From contig CACWMK010000016.1 of NCBI GenBank assembly GCA_902761905.1, forward strand, positions 1 through 47,077: a DNA stretch of 47,077 nt. Reading direction: 5' to 3'. A program made the translations under genes and the position numbers. This DNA is from an uncultured Prevotellaceae bacterium. GTDB lineage: Bacteria; Bacteroidota; Bacteroidia; Bacteroidales; Bacteroidaceae. Positions 18,444-27,127 of this stretch are shown in pieces. The number at the start of each line of letters is the position of its first letter. Positions within the stretch are counted from its first letter, which is position 1. The notes under the pieces are model-generated. The model had not been told where the DNA came from, searched no databases, and worked only from the letters and a program-made list of their open reading frames with translations.

Positions 18444-18475
18444 GGTTACATGGTTACAGCTGTAACCATGTAACC
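18444..18475. repeat. GGTTACA palindrome, copy 2 (perfect, 32 bp)
   Basis: A perfect 32-bp palindrome: GGTTACATGGTTACAG followed directly by its reverse complement. It starts 7 bp beyond the endonuclease stop codon, so it could serve as a transcript 3' hairpin, but there is no T-run. It may instead be a protein-binding site or the footprint of a small mobile repeat. Confidence 0.92.
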
Positions 18476-18482
18476 ATTGGCA

Positions 18483-19535
18483 TTATTTTACGATCATTTT
18501 CTTGTTCTTGCGGATGTAGATACCCTTCTTGAGATTCTTTCCATCTACACGCTGTCCACGAAGATTGTAAATCGAGTCATCATCCTGAATGAAGATAGTC
18601 TTGGTAATCTCCTCGATACCAGATGTTGCAGGTACATAATTGTCGTAGCTGAAAGCATCTTCCATCTTAGAGCCCCAAATATACTGTTCCAGACCTGGAT
18701 AATCAACAAACGGATTGCGGTTGCCCTGAATGCCATAGATACCCTCGTTACGCTTTATCTCCTTCTCGCTGACAGGATCATTTGCTGCCCAACGGAGCAA
18801 CATCTTCAGCGCCCAATCTGTAAAGAATGGATATACATTCGAAGCCAGCATATCGCTAGTCCAATTTGCAGGACTGCGGGTTACACCTTTCTCGTTTTTA
18901 TACGACTCATAACATGTAGCCATATAGAAGTACACACGAGCCAAATCACCCTTATACTCGTCATTAGGTTCAAACACTCGTCCGTTCTGTCCATTCACCT
19001 TGTAACCTAGGTCGTCCTTACAACGTCCGAACTTTGAGAAACCACCCGCTGACTGTTTGGTGATATTAGGCCCCACCTCGCCATAAGGATAATTTGATCT
19101 CATAGTGTTAATTAATCGGTCTGTTGGGAACAGATGATGAAGATCTGTATACATAGGATATACATTGACAGTATAATTATCCTGAGTAGCTTCATTAAAC
19201 CAACTCTTAGGCATAGCGTGCTCACGATTATACTTCACACCTTCTTCTACATCATCTCCCTTATCGCGGTCAGTCCTTGGGGTGAAATTAGAAATACCTG
19301 AATAGATTTCCCAAATCATACCATCCTCACGAAGATCGTACGACTCAATCGCATCCCATACACCATAGGTATACGTCTGAATGGTATGCGGACTGATGAT
19401 AGAGAAAAGAGCTGTTTTCAGTTCTTGAGCTTTCTTACCATCAGCAGCCTGATAGTAAGTTCCCGTTTCGTTTGGTCCCTGCGCCCAAGCAGAGCAGACA
19501 GAAAGAACAAAAAGAAAAAGTAGAGATTTCTTCAT
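18483..19535 (-). CDS. Secreted endonuclease I family nuclease
   Basis: A 350-residue secreted nuclease of the Endonuclease I/NucM family (PF04231). The signal peptide ends SAWA-QGP. The catalytic block includes YNREHAMPKSWFNE (His-Ala-Met-Pro, with the conserved HxxP of the beta-beta-alpha-metal fold) and TDLHHLFPTDRLIN, around residues 115-155. The C-terminus IYNLRGQRVDGKNLKKGIYI with a short basic tail resembles the type IX secretion sorting-domain tail seen in Prevotella. Such enzymes degrade DNA and RNA outside the cell. A longer frame to 19610 exists, but it would read through the terminator hairpin; Met at 19535 starts the signal peptide. It is bracketed by the OB-fold lipoprotein and a TonB-dependent receptor. 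Confidence 0.88.
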   Translation of the reverse strand: MKKSLLFLFVLSVCSAWAQGPNETGTYYQAADGKKAQELKTALFSIISPHTIQTYTYGVWDAIESYDLREDGMIWEIYSGISNFTPRTDRDKGDDVEEGVKYNREHAMPKSWFNEATQDNYTVNVYPMYTDLHHLFPTDRLINTMRSNYPYGEVGPNITKQSAGGFSKFGRCKDDLGYKVNGQNGRVFEPNDEYKGDLARVYFYMATCYESYKNEKGVTRSPANWTSDMLASNVYPFFTDWALKMLLRWAANDPVSEKEIKRNEGIYGIQGNRNPFVDYPGLEQYIWGSKMEDAFSYDNYVPATSGIEEITKTIFIQDDDSIYNLRGQRVDGKNLKKGIYIRKNKKMIVK

Positions 19536-19555
19536 AAATAATATCTTGGTTTTAG

Positions 19556-19593
19556 GAAAAATGCTCCCAATGCCTCCTACGGCATCGGGAGCA
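19556..19593 (-). terminator. Terminator after the OB-fold lipoprotein gene
   Basis: A 13-bp stem (TGCTCCCGATGCC with GGCATTGGGAGCA, one G-U pair on the RNA strand) is followed on the minus strand by TTTTTCC. It lies between the lipoprotein stop and the endonuclease start, so the nuclease may be separately or partially read-through transcribed. Confidence 0.85.
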
Positions 19594-19613
19594 AATATCA
19601 TATTAGTCAAATA

Positions 19614-21200
19614 TTACTCAGCGTGCTTGAATCCGAAGCAGATACCACCGCAGAGCTCTACGAGTCCTTTATAGGTGTCCTTATAACCAATCATGGTCAG
19701 TTCGTCACCTACCTGGATACCGTTGTCGGCAATGAAGAACTTGCGATCGTCGCCAGTAGCACCCCAACCTGGATAGCAACCATAAACGTAGAGTTCGTTG
19801 GCACCATCGGTAATGTAGAGGTTACCATAATCATTCTCTTTACCATTGCTACCAAGCAGAGAGCTGATAGTACCAGTTACCATATAATAGGTATTCTTAT
19901 CATCAGGCTTAGAGAGGAACTCCTCGATTGTAACAGGTGTTACAGGGATGTGGCTCTCATACTGAGCACCAGTCATCTGGGCTGAGCCCTTGTACTCACC
20001 ACGCTTACCAACGAGTGTTACGATGTCACCCTCCTTCAGGCCAAGCTTCTCAAAGTCGCCCTTAGCGCCTACACCATAAACGTAAGCCTCGCCAGAGAAG
20101 TCCTTAATGTAGATGTTACCATACCCAGCATTAGCAATCTTGGTGATAACACCAGTTACACGATACTGAGAGTTTCCAACAGGTGCAGCAAGGAACTGAG
20201 CCACGTTGCACTCTACGATAGCACCCTTCTGAGAGATAGTAGCCTGAGAGGTGTACTCCTTAGAACCATCAGTGGTCTTGAAGGTTACAGTTGTCTCACG
20301 ATCGCCACCCTCATTATTCTTAGCATAGAAGGTAACAGTTGGGTTAGTACCTACTGTAGATGAGGTAACACCCAGCCAGTCCTTAGCATCAGCAGGAATC
20401 TCAACAGCCACACCAGTACCCTTACATGTGAGGTGAGCAGTGATCTCACCACCCTCAACAGGCAGAGTGCTAGTAACAACATCACCAACAGTCAGAGAGT
20501 CAACCTTGATAAGAGACTTAACAATCTTAACTACGGTTACGTCAACCAGCTCAACAGTACCATTGTAGGTAGTCTTTGGACCCTGAACAGTAATCTGGTC
20601 GCCTACCTCGAGACCCCAGCTTGAGAAGTTCTTAGTACCACCATTCTTATCGAGTGTACCATAGATATAAACCTCGCCTGTACCATCGTTCAGATACCAG
20701 TTACCATAGGTAGTGTTAGCAATAGCTGTAACAGTACCAGTTACCTGATATGTCTTAGAGTCAGGACCAGCCAGAACCTCTGCACAAGTAGCTGTGCTGA
20801 TGGTTACGATACCCTGGATTACTTTGATATGCTGCTCCTCACCATTACATGAGATAACCAGCTCGCATGAGCGACCCTCGCCAGCCTCAGCGCTGAAAGT
20901 AAGCTTAGTGGTACCCTCGCCACCAGAGAGCTTATCTACTGAAAGCCAGTCTGGTGTCTCATAATATGTATCTACATTCTTACCATCAACCTTGGTGGTA
21001 ACCTTGATAACTTTCTCAAACTGCCAGTTTCCATTGGTTGTAAGATCAATAGATGTTGATCCACCAGCAGTGTTAAGAGAAACATATGACTCTGAAACCT
21101 TGATATTACCAAGGTATGTAGGATCATTATCTTTTGCGCAGCTTGTAAACAGAGTGGCTACAACTGCAACGAGAGACGGAATGAAATATTTAAGTTTCAT
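19614..21200 (-). CDS. BACON / triple OB-fold surface lipoprotein
   Basis: A 528-residue lipoprotein (lipobox FTSC, Cys21). I read alternating modules: a BACON-type Ig domain (about 33-130), an OB-fold-like module (135-235), a second BACON-like module (240-335), and two more OB-like modules (340-415 and 420-520). The three OB-like modules share the pattern YxVTGTxxxIANxxYGNxYLxDGTGExYxYG then GDxxTxxGxxxxYxG. OB folds often bind nucleic acid or sugars; BACON domains act as spacers on surface lipoproteins. Position between an Oar-type receptor (28 bp upstream) and a secreted nuclease suggests capture of extracellular material, possibly nucleic acid. That ligand is inference. Confidence 0.82.
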   Translation of the reverse strand: MKLKYFIPSLVAVVATLFTSCAKDNDPTYLGNIKVSESYVSLNTAGGSTSIDLTTNGNWQFEKVIKVTTKVDGKNVDTYYETPDWLSVDKLSGGEGTTKLTFSAEAGEGRSCELVISCNGEEQHIKVIQGIVTISTATCAEVLAGPDSKTYQVTGTVTAIANTTYGNWYLNDGTGEVYIYGTLDKNGGTKNFSSWGLEVGDQITVQGPKTTYNGTVELVDVTVVKIVKSLIKVDSLTVGDVVTSTLPVEGGEITAHLTCKGTGVAVEIPADAKDWLGVTSSTVGTNPTVTFYAKNNEGGDRETTVTFKTTDGSKEYTSQATISQKGAIVECNVAQFLAAPVGNSQYRVTGVITKIANAGYGNIYIKDFSGEAYVYGVGAKGDFEKLGLKEGDIVTLVGKRGEYKGSAQMTGAQYESHIPVTPVTIEEFLSKPDDKNTYYMVTGTISSLLGSNGKENDYGNLYITDGANELYVYGCYPGWGATGDDRKFFIADNGIQVGDELTMIGYKDTYKGLVELCGGICFGFKHAE

Positions 21201-21206
21201 ATTCTC

Positions 21207-21234
21207 TTAATTCTTAATTTATTAATTCTTAATT
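21207..21234. repeat. TTAATTC heptamer array at a stop codon
   Basis: TTAATTC, TTAATTT, TTAATTC and TTAATTG are spaced 7-8 bp apart. The array overlaps the stop codon of the second receptor and fills the gap to the lipoprotein start. Confidence 0.75.
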
Positions 21235-24200
21235 GAAATAGTACTTGATACCTACAGAAGCATACCAGCACTGGCCAAGACTATAGTTGGTAGTCCAAGT
21301 CTCTGTCTTACCGCTGATAGAAGAAGGTGTAGAGAATGTAGCATAGCCCTGTGCATCAACACCCTCGTACTTCAGGATTTTAGCCTCTGAACCAATCTCA
21401 GGATTCAGGTACTTAGCAACACCCCATGAAGAGTTGAAGAAGTTCAGTACGTTCTTCATATCGAAGGTGAGCTGCAGCATGTGCTTGGTCTTACCTACGT
21501 TGAGTTTGAAGTCGTGCTTGTAACCGAAGTCGATACGGTGTACCCATGGAGAGTAAACACTGTAAGCCTCAGCATACTCACCCTGATGCTTGCTCAGGTA
21601 GCTGTCGTTATGAACATAGTCCATGAAGCGGGTCTTATCGTCCTCGCTTACGAAGCGGAACAGATTGTTCTGAACCTCAGCGTCTGTTGGGATATAAATA
21701 GCGTCGTAGTTGTAACCATCACCGTTCATATCGTTCTGCATCATGTAAGAGTAGTTGTAACCGCCACGCCAAGCCTCATAGATGAAGTTATAGTGGTTGC
21801 CGCACTTGTCGTGGAGAGTAGCGCTAGCTACAACACGATCAGGAGTTACATACTGAGAGTTGTGCAACTTGATGTTGTTTGGACCCTCGTAAGTAGGAAC
21901 GTATGTGAAGGCAGACTCAGCAGCCGAACCAGGCATACCGGTAACCTCCTTAGATACGGTGTGAGTATAAGCAGCCATCAGGCTAATCCAGTCAGCAGGC
22001 TGAGCGTTAACAGTTACGTTTGCACTCCAACCATAACCCTTGCTTGTGTTCTCAAGAACGAAAGCCTTGGTACCGCTGCGGAAACCGTCTGGGAAGATAG
22101 GACGGTTGTCAGCACCATTGAAGCGAGCGAAACCACCTACATTCTTAATACTCCAGTCAGAGATTGATACTGCATTGATAGTCTTATTGTAGATACCCTC
22201 AACAGATACTGTGAATGGGAAATCAACTGGGAGCTGATAGTCAATAGCCAGAGAAGTCTTCCATACCTGTGGCATCTTGAAGCTAGGATCAACACCGTTA
22301 ACAGCTGAAGGAACAGTTCCATCCTCAGGAGATACAGTTGTAGGATAACCCAGCGAGAACAGTTTATTCTGCATATCGCTGACATTAGTCATCATACCCT
22401 TAAACTGATCCATATCAACGAAGCGGTTACCATTACCATCAGTAGTATAAGCACCTTTGTAATTCTCATATCCCTTTACAGCAGCATTGGTCTTACCATC
22501 CCAAACCTTAGTTTTTGCATTAATCTGTGCCTGATACTGAACCAGACCACCGTTGGTAGGCATGTTGGTGAAGAATACCAGAGGCAGACGACCAGAGAAG
22601 AGACCTGTACCACCACGAACCTTCAGGGTTTTGTCACCAAATACATCATAGGTGAATCCGAGACGTGGAGAGAATGTGATGCTGTTCTTAGGCCACTTAC
22701 CGGTATCAATGTGACGACCGTTGTAGTCGAGGTTCAGAATAGCAGCGTTAGTCATCAGGTCGTTGTTGTTGAAGAACAGACCATCAACACGCAGACCGTA
22801 AGTGAGCTTAAACTTATCGTTGATGTTCCACTCATCCTGAGCATAGATGCCAGGACGGTTGAACTGCACACGAGCAGCAGGAGCTGTCTCGCCATCATAA
22901 CCGTAAGTCAAGCAGAATACCTCAGGAGTGCTGTTGAACAGCATATCTGGCTGAAGCTTACCAGCTACGTACATATCGTCAGTAAGGTTGTAACGATAGT
23001 AACCAGAACCGTTACGCATGTACTGGTTGTCGGCCATCTGATGCTCGAATGTAAATCCAGCCATAATCTTGTGAGCGCCCAAATAATAGGTTACGTCATC
23101 CTTGATGTTCCAGATGGTGTTGTGAACGGCGTTGTTCCATGTGAACAGCTCATAACCCAGAGCCATGTAGTTATCGCCATCCTTAGTGATATCGATGAAT
23201 GGGAACTCAGCAGAGTTGGTACCACGGATATCGTCGAGCTTAGAGATAGTAGCCAGGAACTGGTTAGACAGGTTGTCTGTCAGACGGCTATTCAGATCCA
23301 ATGACCAAGAGTGAACGAGGTTCTCCATTGAGTACATTGAATTAGCAAACGCCATAGAACCCTGTGACATACGATAGCTAGCCAGACGAGTACCACCGTC
23401 CATAGAAGTACCGTTAGGTGAGTTCCAAATATTGTTCTTAGTATAATTATAGCGCAGGGCTACCTTGTGTCTGTCGTTGATGTTCCAGTCCAAACGAGCC
23501 ATCAACTTGTAGTTGCTCTCGTCGGCAGGGAAGCTAGTCCATGAACCTGTGTCGTAACCATACTTGCTGGCCATGTAGTTAGAAACAGCTTCAAGATCCT
23601 TGTTAGTAGTACGAGAGATGTAGTTGTCAGGATCAGCCTTACCATCATCCGAACCCTTCCAACGGTTAACGACTGAAGGAATCTTAATCATTTCACCGTT
23701 GACGAAGAAGAACAGCTTGTTCTTGATGATTGGGCCACCCAGAGTGAAACCATAGGTTGTGGTCTGAGCCTTCTCACGAGCACCCTGAATCTGCTGACGA
23801 TTTACAGCATCACCCTGCATATTCTCGTTCTTGTGGTAAACATAAGCACTACCCTTGAAGGTGTTGGTACCCGACTTAGTAATAGCGTTTACACCACCAC
23901 CGATGAAGTTGGTCTGACGAACATCGTAAGGAGAGATAACAACCTGCAGCTCCTCGATAGCATCGATAGAGATTGGGTTACCACCACCAGGAAGATTTGA
24001 GCTCAAACCAAAGTTGTTGTTGAAGTTAGCACCATCAACGGTGAAGTTAGCTGTACGACCATCAGCACCTGCGAAGCTCATGCCATTACCTCCGTAAGGA
24101 GACAGACGAGTTACGTCTGTGATAGAACGGCTAACGGTTGGCAGGTTGGTAATCTGCTGGCTACTGATGTTAGTAGCAGCACCCGTCTTTTCAGCGGCAA

Positions 24201-24585
24201 ACTTCGAAGCCTTACCACTTACGATAACCTCAGCAAGCTCAGTAGCGTCCTCTGACAGGAATACATTAAGGTTGTAAGTTTCAGCCAGCTGGAGGGTTAC
24301 TCCCTTGACGGTCTTAGGCTGGAAACCGATGTAAGAGATGGTCACATCGTAAGGACCACCAGTACGCATACCATTGATCGAGAAACGACCCGTGGTATTA
24401 GTCACTGCTGTGTAACGAGTACCAGAAGGCTCGTGTACAGCCACAACTGTAGCACCGATGACTTCCTCTCCATTCGCATTGTCGAGGGTCACCTTTCCAG
24501 CCATACTTGAAGTTGTGATTTGTGCCATCAATGTTAACGAAAACGTCAACATCAAAGCAACCAGAAAGAGCAATCTTTTCTGCAT
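21229..24585 (-). CDS. Oar-type TonB-dependent receptor (second copy)
   Basis: An 1118-residue outer-membrane receptor and paralogue of the protein at 14736-18065. Signal peptide cleavage is predicted at LMA-QITT. A carboxypeptidase-regulatory-like domain (about 25-110, GEEVIGATVVAVHEPSG, YDVTISYIGFQPKT) precedes the plug (EVIVSGKASKF, NLPTVSRSITDVTRLSP, GGVNAITKSGTNTFKGS) and a barrel ending in ASVGIKYYFN. It is the first gene of the apparent operon with the OB-fold lipoprotein. A -7 element lies about 65 bp upstream. Oar proteins are best known from Myxococcus, where one is needed for protease secretion, so import should not be assumed. The true cargo is unknown. Confidence 0.9.
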   Translation of the reverse strand: MQKRLLFLVALMLTFSLTLMAQITTSSMAGKVTLDNANGEEVIGATVVAVHEPSGTRYTAVTNTTGRFSINGMRTGGPYDVTISYIGFQPKTVKGVTLQLAETYNLNVFLSEDATELAEVIVSGKASKFAAEKTGAATNISSQQITNLPTVSRSITDVTRLSPYGGNGMSFAGADGRTANFTVDGANFNNNFGLSSNLPGGGNPISIDAIEELQVVISPYDVRQTNFIGGGVNAITKSGTNTFKGSAYVYHKNENMQGDAVNRQQIQGAREKAQTTTYGFTLGGPIIKNKLFFFVNGEMIKIPSVVNRWKGSDDGKADPDNYISRTTNKDLEAVSNYMASKYGYDTGSWTSFPADESNYKLMARLDWNINDRHKVALRYNYTKNNIWNSPNGTSMDGGTRLASYRMSQGSMAFANSMYSMENLVHSWSLDLNSRLTDNLSNQFLATISKLDDIRGTNSAEFPFIDITKDGDNYMALGYELFTWNNAVHNTIWNIKDDVTYYLGAHKIMAGFTFEHQMADNQYMRNGSGYYRYNLTDDMYVAGKLQPDMLFNSTPEVFCLTYGYDGETAPAARVQFNRPGIYAQDEWNINDKFKLTYGLRVDGLFFNNNDLMTNAAILNLDYNGRHIDTGKWPKNSITFSPRLGFTYDVFGDKTLKVRGGTGLFSGRLPLVFFTNMPTNGGLVQYQAQINAKTKVWDGKTNAAVKGYENYKGAYTTDGNGNRFVDMDQFKGMMTNVSDMQNKLFSLGYPTTVSPEDGTVPSAVNGVDPSFKMPQVWKTSLAIDYQLPVDFPFTVSVEGIYNKTINAVSISDWSIKNVGGFARFNGADNRPIFPDGFRSGTKAFVLENTSKGYGWSANVTVNAQPADWISLMAAYTHTVSKEVTGMPGSAAESAFTYVPTYEGPNNIKLHNSQYVTPDRVVASATLHDKCGNHYNFIYEAWRGGYNYSYMMQNDMNGDGYNYDAIYIPTDAEVQNNLFRFVSEDDKTRFMDYVHNDSYLSKHQGEYAEAYSVYSPWVHRIDFGYKHDFKLNVGKTKHMLQLTFDMKNVLNFFNSSWGVAKYLNPEIGSEAKILKYEGVDAQGYATFSTPSSISGKTETWTTNYSLGQCWYASVGIKYYFN

Positions 24586-24648
24586 AAACTTTTTACTGTT
24601 TTAATTAAATAATTAGCGGATAAAAATCCGATTGGATAAATTTCGGTG

Positions 24649-24688
24649 CAAAGTTAGGAAAATTTTCCGATTTAATGTTATAAATCGG
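24649..24688 (-). promoter_or_regulatory. Promoter and palindromic operator candidate of the second receptor
   Basis: Minus-strand TAACTTTG occupies 24649-24656. Just upstream lies an 8-bp perfect dyad, CCGATTTA (24667-24674) and TAAATCGG (24681-24688), about where the -33 region should be and where no TTG is found. A regulator binding here would be well placed to control the promoter. Confidence 0.5.
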
Positions 24689-24726
24689 CAACTTTTTTAA
24701 AAATTGGTAAAAATAGTTGCGTAAGA

Positions 24727-25896
24727 TTATTCTTCGTCGTCGAAGTCTTCGTACTCAAAATCCTCGATATCTTCGATATCATCGTCGTCGATGTACTCAA
24801 TATCCTCGTCTTCGCCCTCATCGGCAAGCTCTTGAGCAAACACGCTCATATCCTTGTCGCGATGCACCAAAGAGTCCTCGGATGTGATAGCATTGAGCTT
24901 ATTACTTTCTGAATTAAGCTCGCTCCACAACACATCTTTGAGTTCGTCGAGTCCATATCCTGACACTGCCGAGATAAACACTACTGGCAGATCGCTAGGC
25001 AGTGTCTCCTTAAGCATCTCGATAAGTTCCTCGTCCAGGAGGTCGCACTTGGTCACTGCCAGCACACGATGCTTATCCAGCATCTCAGGGTTGAACTGCT
25101 GAAGTTCGTTGAGCAAAATTTCGTACTCCCGCTTGATATCGTCGGTATCGCCAGGCACCATAAAGAGCAACAGCGAGTTTCGCTCTATATGACGTAAGAA
25201 CCTGAGTCCCAGACCCTTACCTTCAGAAGCACCCTCAATGATTCCTGGGATATCGGCCATAACGAATGACTTGTTATCGCGATAGCCCACAATGCCAAGC
25301 GAGGGTTCCATAGTGGTAAAGGGGTAATTTGCTATCTTAGGCTTGGCATTTGACAGCGATGAGACAAGGGTAGACTTTCCTGCATTAGGAAAGCCCACCA
25401 AGCCTACATCAGCTAATAATTTCAATTCAAGAATAATGGTCATCTCCTGCATAGGCTCACCTGGCTGTGCATAGCGAGGAGCCTGATTGGTGGCTGTGCG
25501 GAACTGGAAATTGCCCAATCCGCCACGTCCGCCCTTAAGCAGCAGAACTTCCTGACCATCGTATGTAACATCGCAGACATACTTACCAGTTTCGGCATTA
25601 TACACCACGGTGCCACATGGCACGTCGATATATACATCCTTTCCATCGGTACCATGACACTTGTCGCGACCGCCATTACCTCCGTGTTCGGCAAAGATAT
25701 GGCGCTCGTACTTCAAGTGGAGCAGAGTCCAGTAGTTATGGTTTCCTCGAAGAATGATGCTTCCACCCTTTCCACCATCACCACCGTCAGGACCTCCGTT
25801 GGGGTTATACTTCACATGGCGCAAGTGCATACTGCCCTTACCTCCCTTACCAGAGCGGCAGTAAATCTTAACGTAGTCTACGAAATTACTCTCCAT
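24727..25896 (-). CDS. obgE: Obg family GTPase
   Basis: A 389-residue GTPase that binds the large ribosomal subunit and links ribosome assembly to growth state. The N-terminal glycine-rich Obg fold (about 1-158) contains GGKGG and GGRGGLGN runs. The G domain has P-loop GFPNAGKST (168-176), DIPGI for G3, TKCD for G4 and a G5 Ser-Ala. It ends in an acidic tail of about 40 residues rich in Asp/Glu, typical of Bacteroidota Obg. Its start codon abuts the adk stop, so they are cotranscribed. Confidence 0.97.
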   Translation of the reverse strand: MESNFVDYVKIYCRSGKGGKGSMHLRHVKYNPNGGPDGGDGGKGGSIILRGNHNYWTLLHLKYERHIFAEHGGNGGRDKCHGTDGKDVYIDVPCGTVVYNAETGKYVCDVTYDGQEVLLLKGGRGGLGNFQFRTATNQAPRYAQPGEPMQEMTIILELKLLADVGLVGFPNAGKSTLVSSLSNAKPKIANYPFTTMEPSLGIVGYRDNKSFVMADIPGIIEGASEGKGLGLRFLRHIERNSLLLFMVPGDTDDIKREYEILLNELQQFNPEMLDKHRVLAVTKCDLLDEELIEMLKETLPSDLPVVFISAVSGYGLDELKDVLWSELNSESNKLNAITSEDSLVHRDKDMSVFAQELADEGEDEDIEYIDDDDIEDIEDFEYEDFDDEE

Positions 25897-26469
25897 TTAG
25901 ATATTGTCAATAACCTGGCAAATGTCTGCAAAGATGCGGTCGAGCTCGCCCAGACCGTCGATATGATAGTGAACACCCTCCTGCTTATACCACTCGATGA
26001 GAGGCATAGTCTGAGAATGGTAAACCACGAGACGCTTCTTGATAGTCTCCTCATTGTCGTCAGCACGTCCGCTCTGCTGTCCACGCAGGATGAGTCGTTT
26101 CATCAGCTCGTCCTCAGGAACATCAAGCTCGATCATGGCAGCCACCTTGTCGCCACGCTCGTCGAGCATCTTCTTCAGAGCCTCGGCCTGTGGGATAGTG
26201 CGGGGGAAACCGTCGAAGATAACACCCTTGCTGTCACGTCCGAAACTATCGTATACAGAAGCGAGAATATTAACCATCAGGTCGTCGGGGATAAGCTGGC
26301 CCTTCTCGATGAAGCTGGCAGCAGTCTTACCCAGTTCTGTACCCTTCTTGATCTCACCACGAAGCACGTCACCAGTTGAGATGTGGTTCAGTCCGTACTT
26401 CTCAATCATCTTATCACTCTGTGTTCCCTTGCCTGAGCCGGGAGCACCAAAAATCACGATATTCTTCAT
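25897..26469 (-). CDS. adk: Adenylate kinase
   Basis: A 190-residue cytoplasmic kinase interconverting ATP+AMP and 2 ADP. The P-loop GAPGSGKGT starts at residue 8, followed by the AMP-binding HISTGDVLR and the DGFPRTIPQAEAL block. The LID is short (GRADDNEETIKKRL), so this is the short form without a zinc-type LID. It lies between hpt and obgE in a tight operon. The stop is directly followed by the obgE start. Confidence 0.97.
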   Translation of the reverse strand: MKNIVIFGAPGSGKGTQSDKMIEKYGLNHISTGDVLRGEIKKGTELGKTAASFIEKGQLIPDDLMVNILASVYDSFGRDSKGVIFDGFPRTIPQAEALKKMLDERGDKVAAMIELDVPEDELMKRLILRGQQSGRADDNEETIKKRLVVYHSQTMPLIEWYKQEGVHYHIDGLGELDRIFADICQVIDNI

Positions 26470-26499
26470 TATCCTGATAATTTTAGTTTAATTAAGTAT

Positions 26500-27036
26500 T
26501 TAATCTATTATTGTATATACATCTTTAAGTCCGCGTCCCTGCTGATCGTAATCCAGACCGTAGCCCAGAATAAAATCGTCAGGAATGCTGAATGCCACGT
26601 ATTCGGGATTGATATTCTCCTTCAGCTTGCTTGGCTTGAAGAAAAGGGTGCAGATATGGATAGATTTTGGATTTCGTGTACCCAGCGACTCGATCATCTG
26701 CTTCATTGTGAGTCCGCTCTCTACTATATCCTCAACAATGATTACCGTACGATTGGTAAGATCCTCATTGATACCGAAAACCTCCTTGATTTTACCTGTA
26801 GAGGTGGTGCCCTGATATGAGGCAAGCTTTACAAACGAAATCTCACAGGGAATCGTCATCTCACGCATCAGGTCGGCAGCAAACATAAATGCACCATTCA
26901 GCACACCTAACAACAGAGGATTCTTTCCCTCCATGTCCTTACTTATCTGCTGTGCAACAGCCTTTACACGTTCCTTGATCTCCGCCTCTGTAATGGAGAT
27001 TTTGAAGGACTTATCCTTAATCTTAACAATACCCAT
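26500..27036 (-). CDS. hpt: Hypoxanthine phosphoribosyltransferase
   Basis: A 178-residue purine-salvage enzyme transferring phosphoribose from PRPP to hypoxanthine or guanine. The PRPP-binding loop is VIIVEDIVESGLTM near residue 100, with LLGVLNGAFMFAADL before it and FILGYGLDYDQQGRG near the C-terminus. It is the promoter-proximal gene of hpt-adk-obgE. The candidate -7 element at 27062-27069 lies 26 bp upstream, back to back with the promoter of nnr. Confidence 0.96.
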   Translation of the reverse strand: MGIVKIKDKSFKISITEAEIKERVKAVAQQISKDMEGKNPLLLGVLNGAFMFAADLMREMTIPCEISFVKLASYQGTTSTGKIKEVFGINEDLTNRTVIIVEDIVESGLTMKQMIESLGTRNPKSIHICTLFFKPSKLKENINPEYVAFSIPDDFILGYGLDYDQQGRGLKDVYTIID

Positions 27037-27061
27037 ATGCTGAAAGAATTAAAAATTTGTG

Positions 27062-27069
27062 CAAAATTA
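27062..27069 (-). promoter_or_regulatory. -7 element of the hpt-adk-obgE operon
   Basis: Minus-strand TAATTTTG, 26 bp before the hpt start. It is about 45 bp from the opposing -7 element of nnr, so the divergent promoters share one short region. Confidence 0.5.
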
Positions 27070-27112
27070 CAAAAATTCTGCCAAACTCCGTCATTCATTA
27101 GCAATTTTTTCG

Positions 27113-27120
27113 TATTTTTG
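27113..27120 (+). promoter_or_regulatory. -7 element of nnr; near-leaderless transcript
   Basis: TATTTTTG ends 7 bp before the ATG at 27128, so transcription should begin at or next to the start codon. This decides against the upstream in-frame Met at 27059, which would lie upstream of the promoter. Confidence 0.65.
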
Positions 27121-27127
27121 CACCATT

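Larger units (their letters stand above)
18128..18482. other. Gene-free region with tandem repeats and two large palindromes
   Basis: About 355 bp between the endonuclease stop and the first receptor's promoter. It holds a 22-bp tandem repeat near the receptor end and two GGTTACA palindromes near the middle and the nuclease end, all listed separately. No protein-coding or RNA gene is recognisable. Confidence 0.6.

Noticed and set aside
14736-24585. SusC/SusD polysaccharide-utilisation locus
   Set aside because: No SusD-like gene or glycan-degrading enzyme is present, and the receptors look like Oar rather than SusC.
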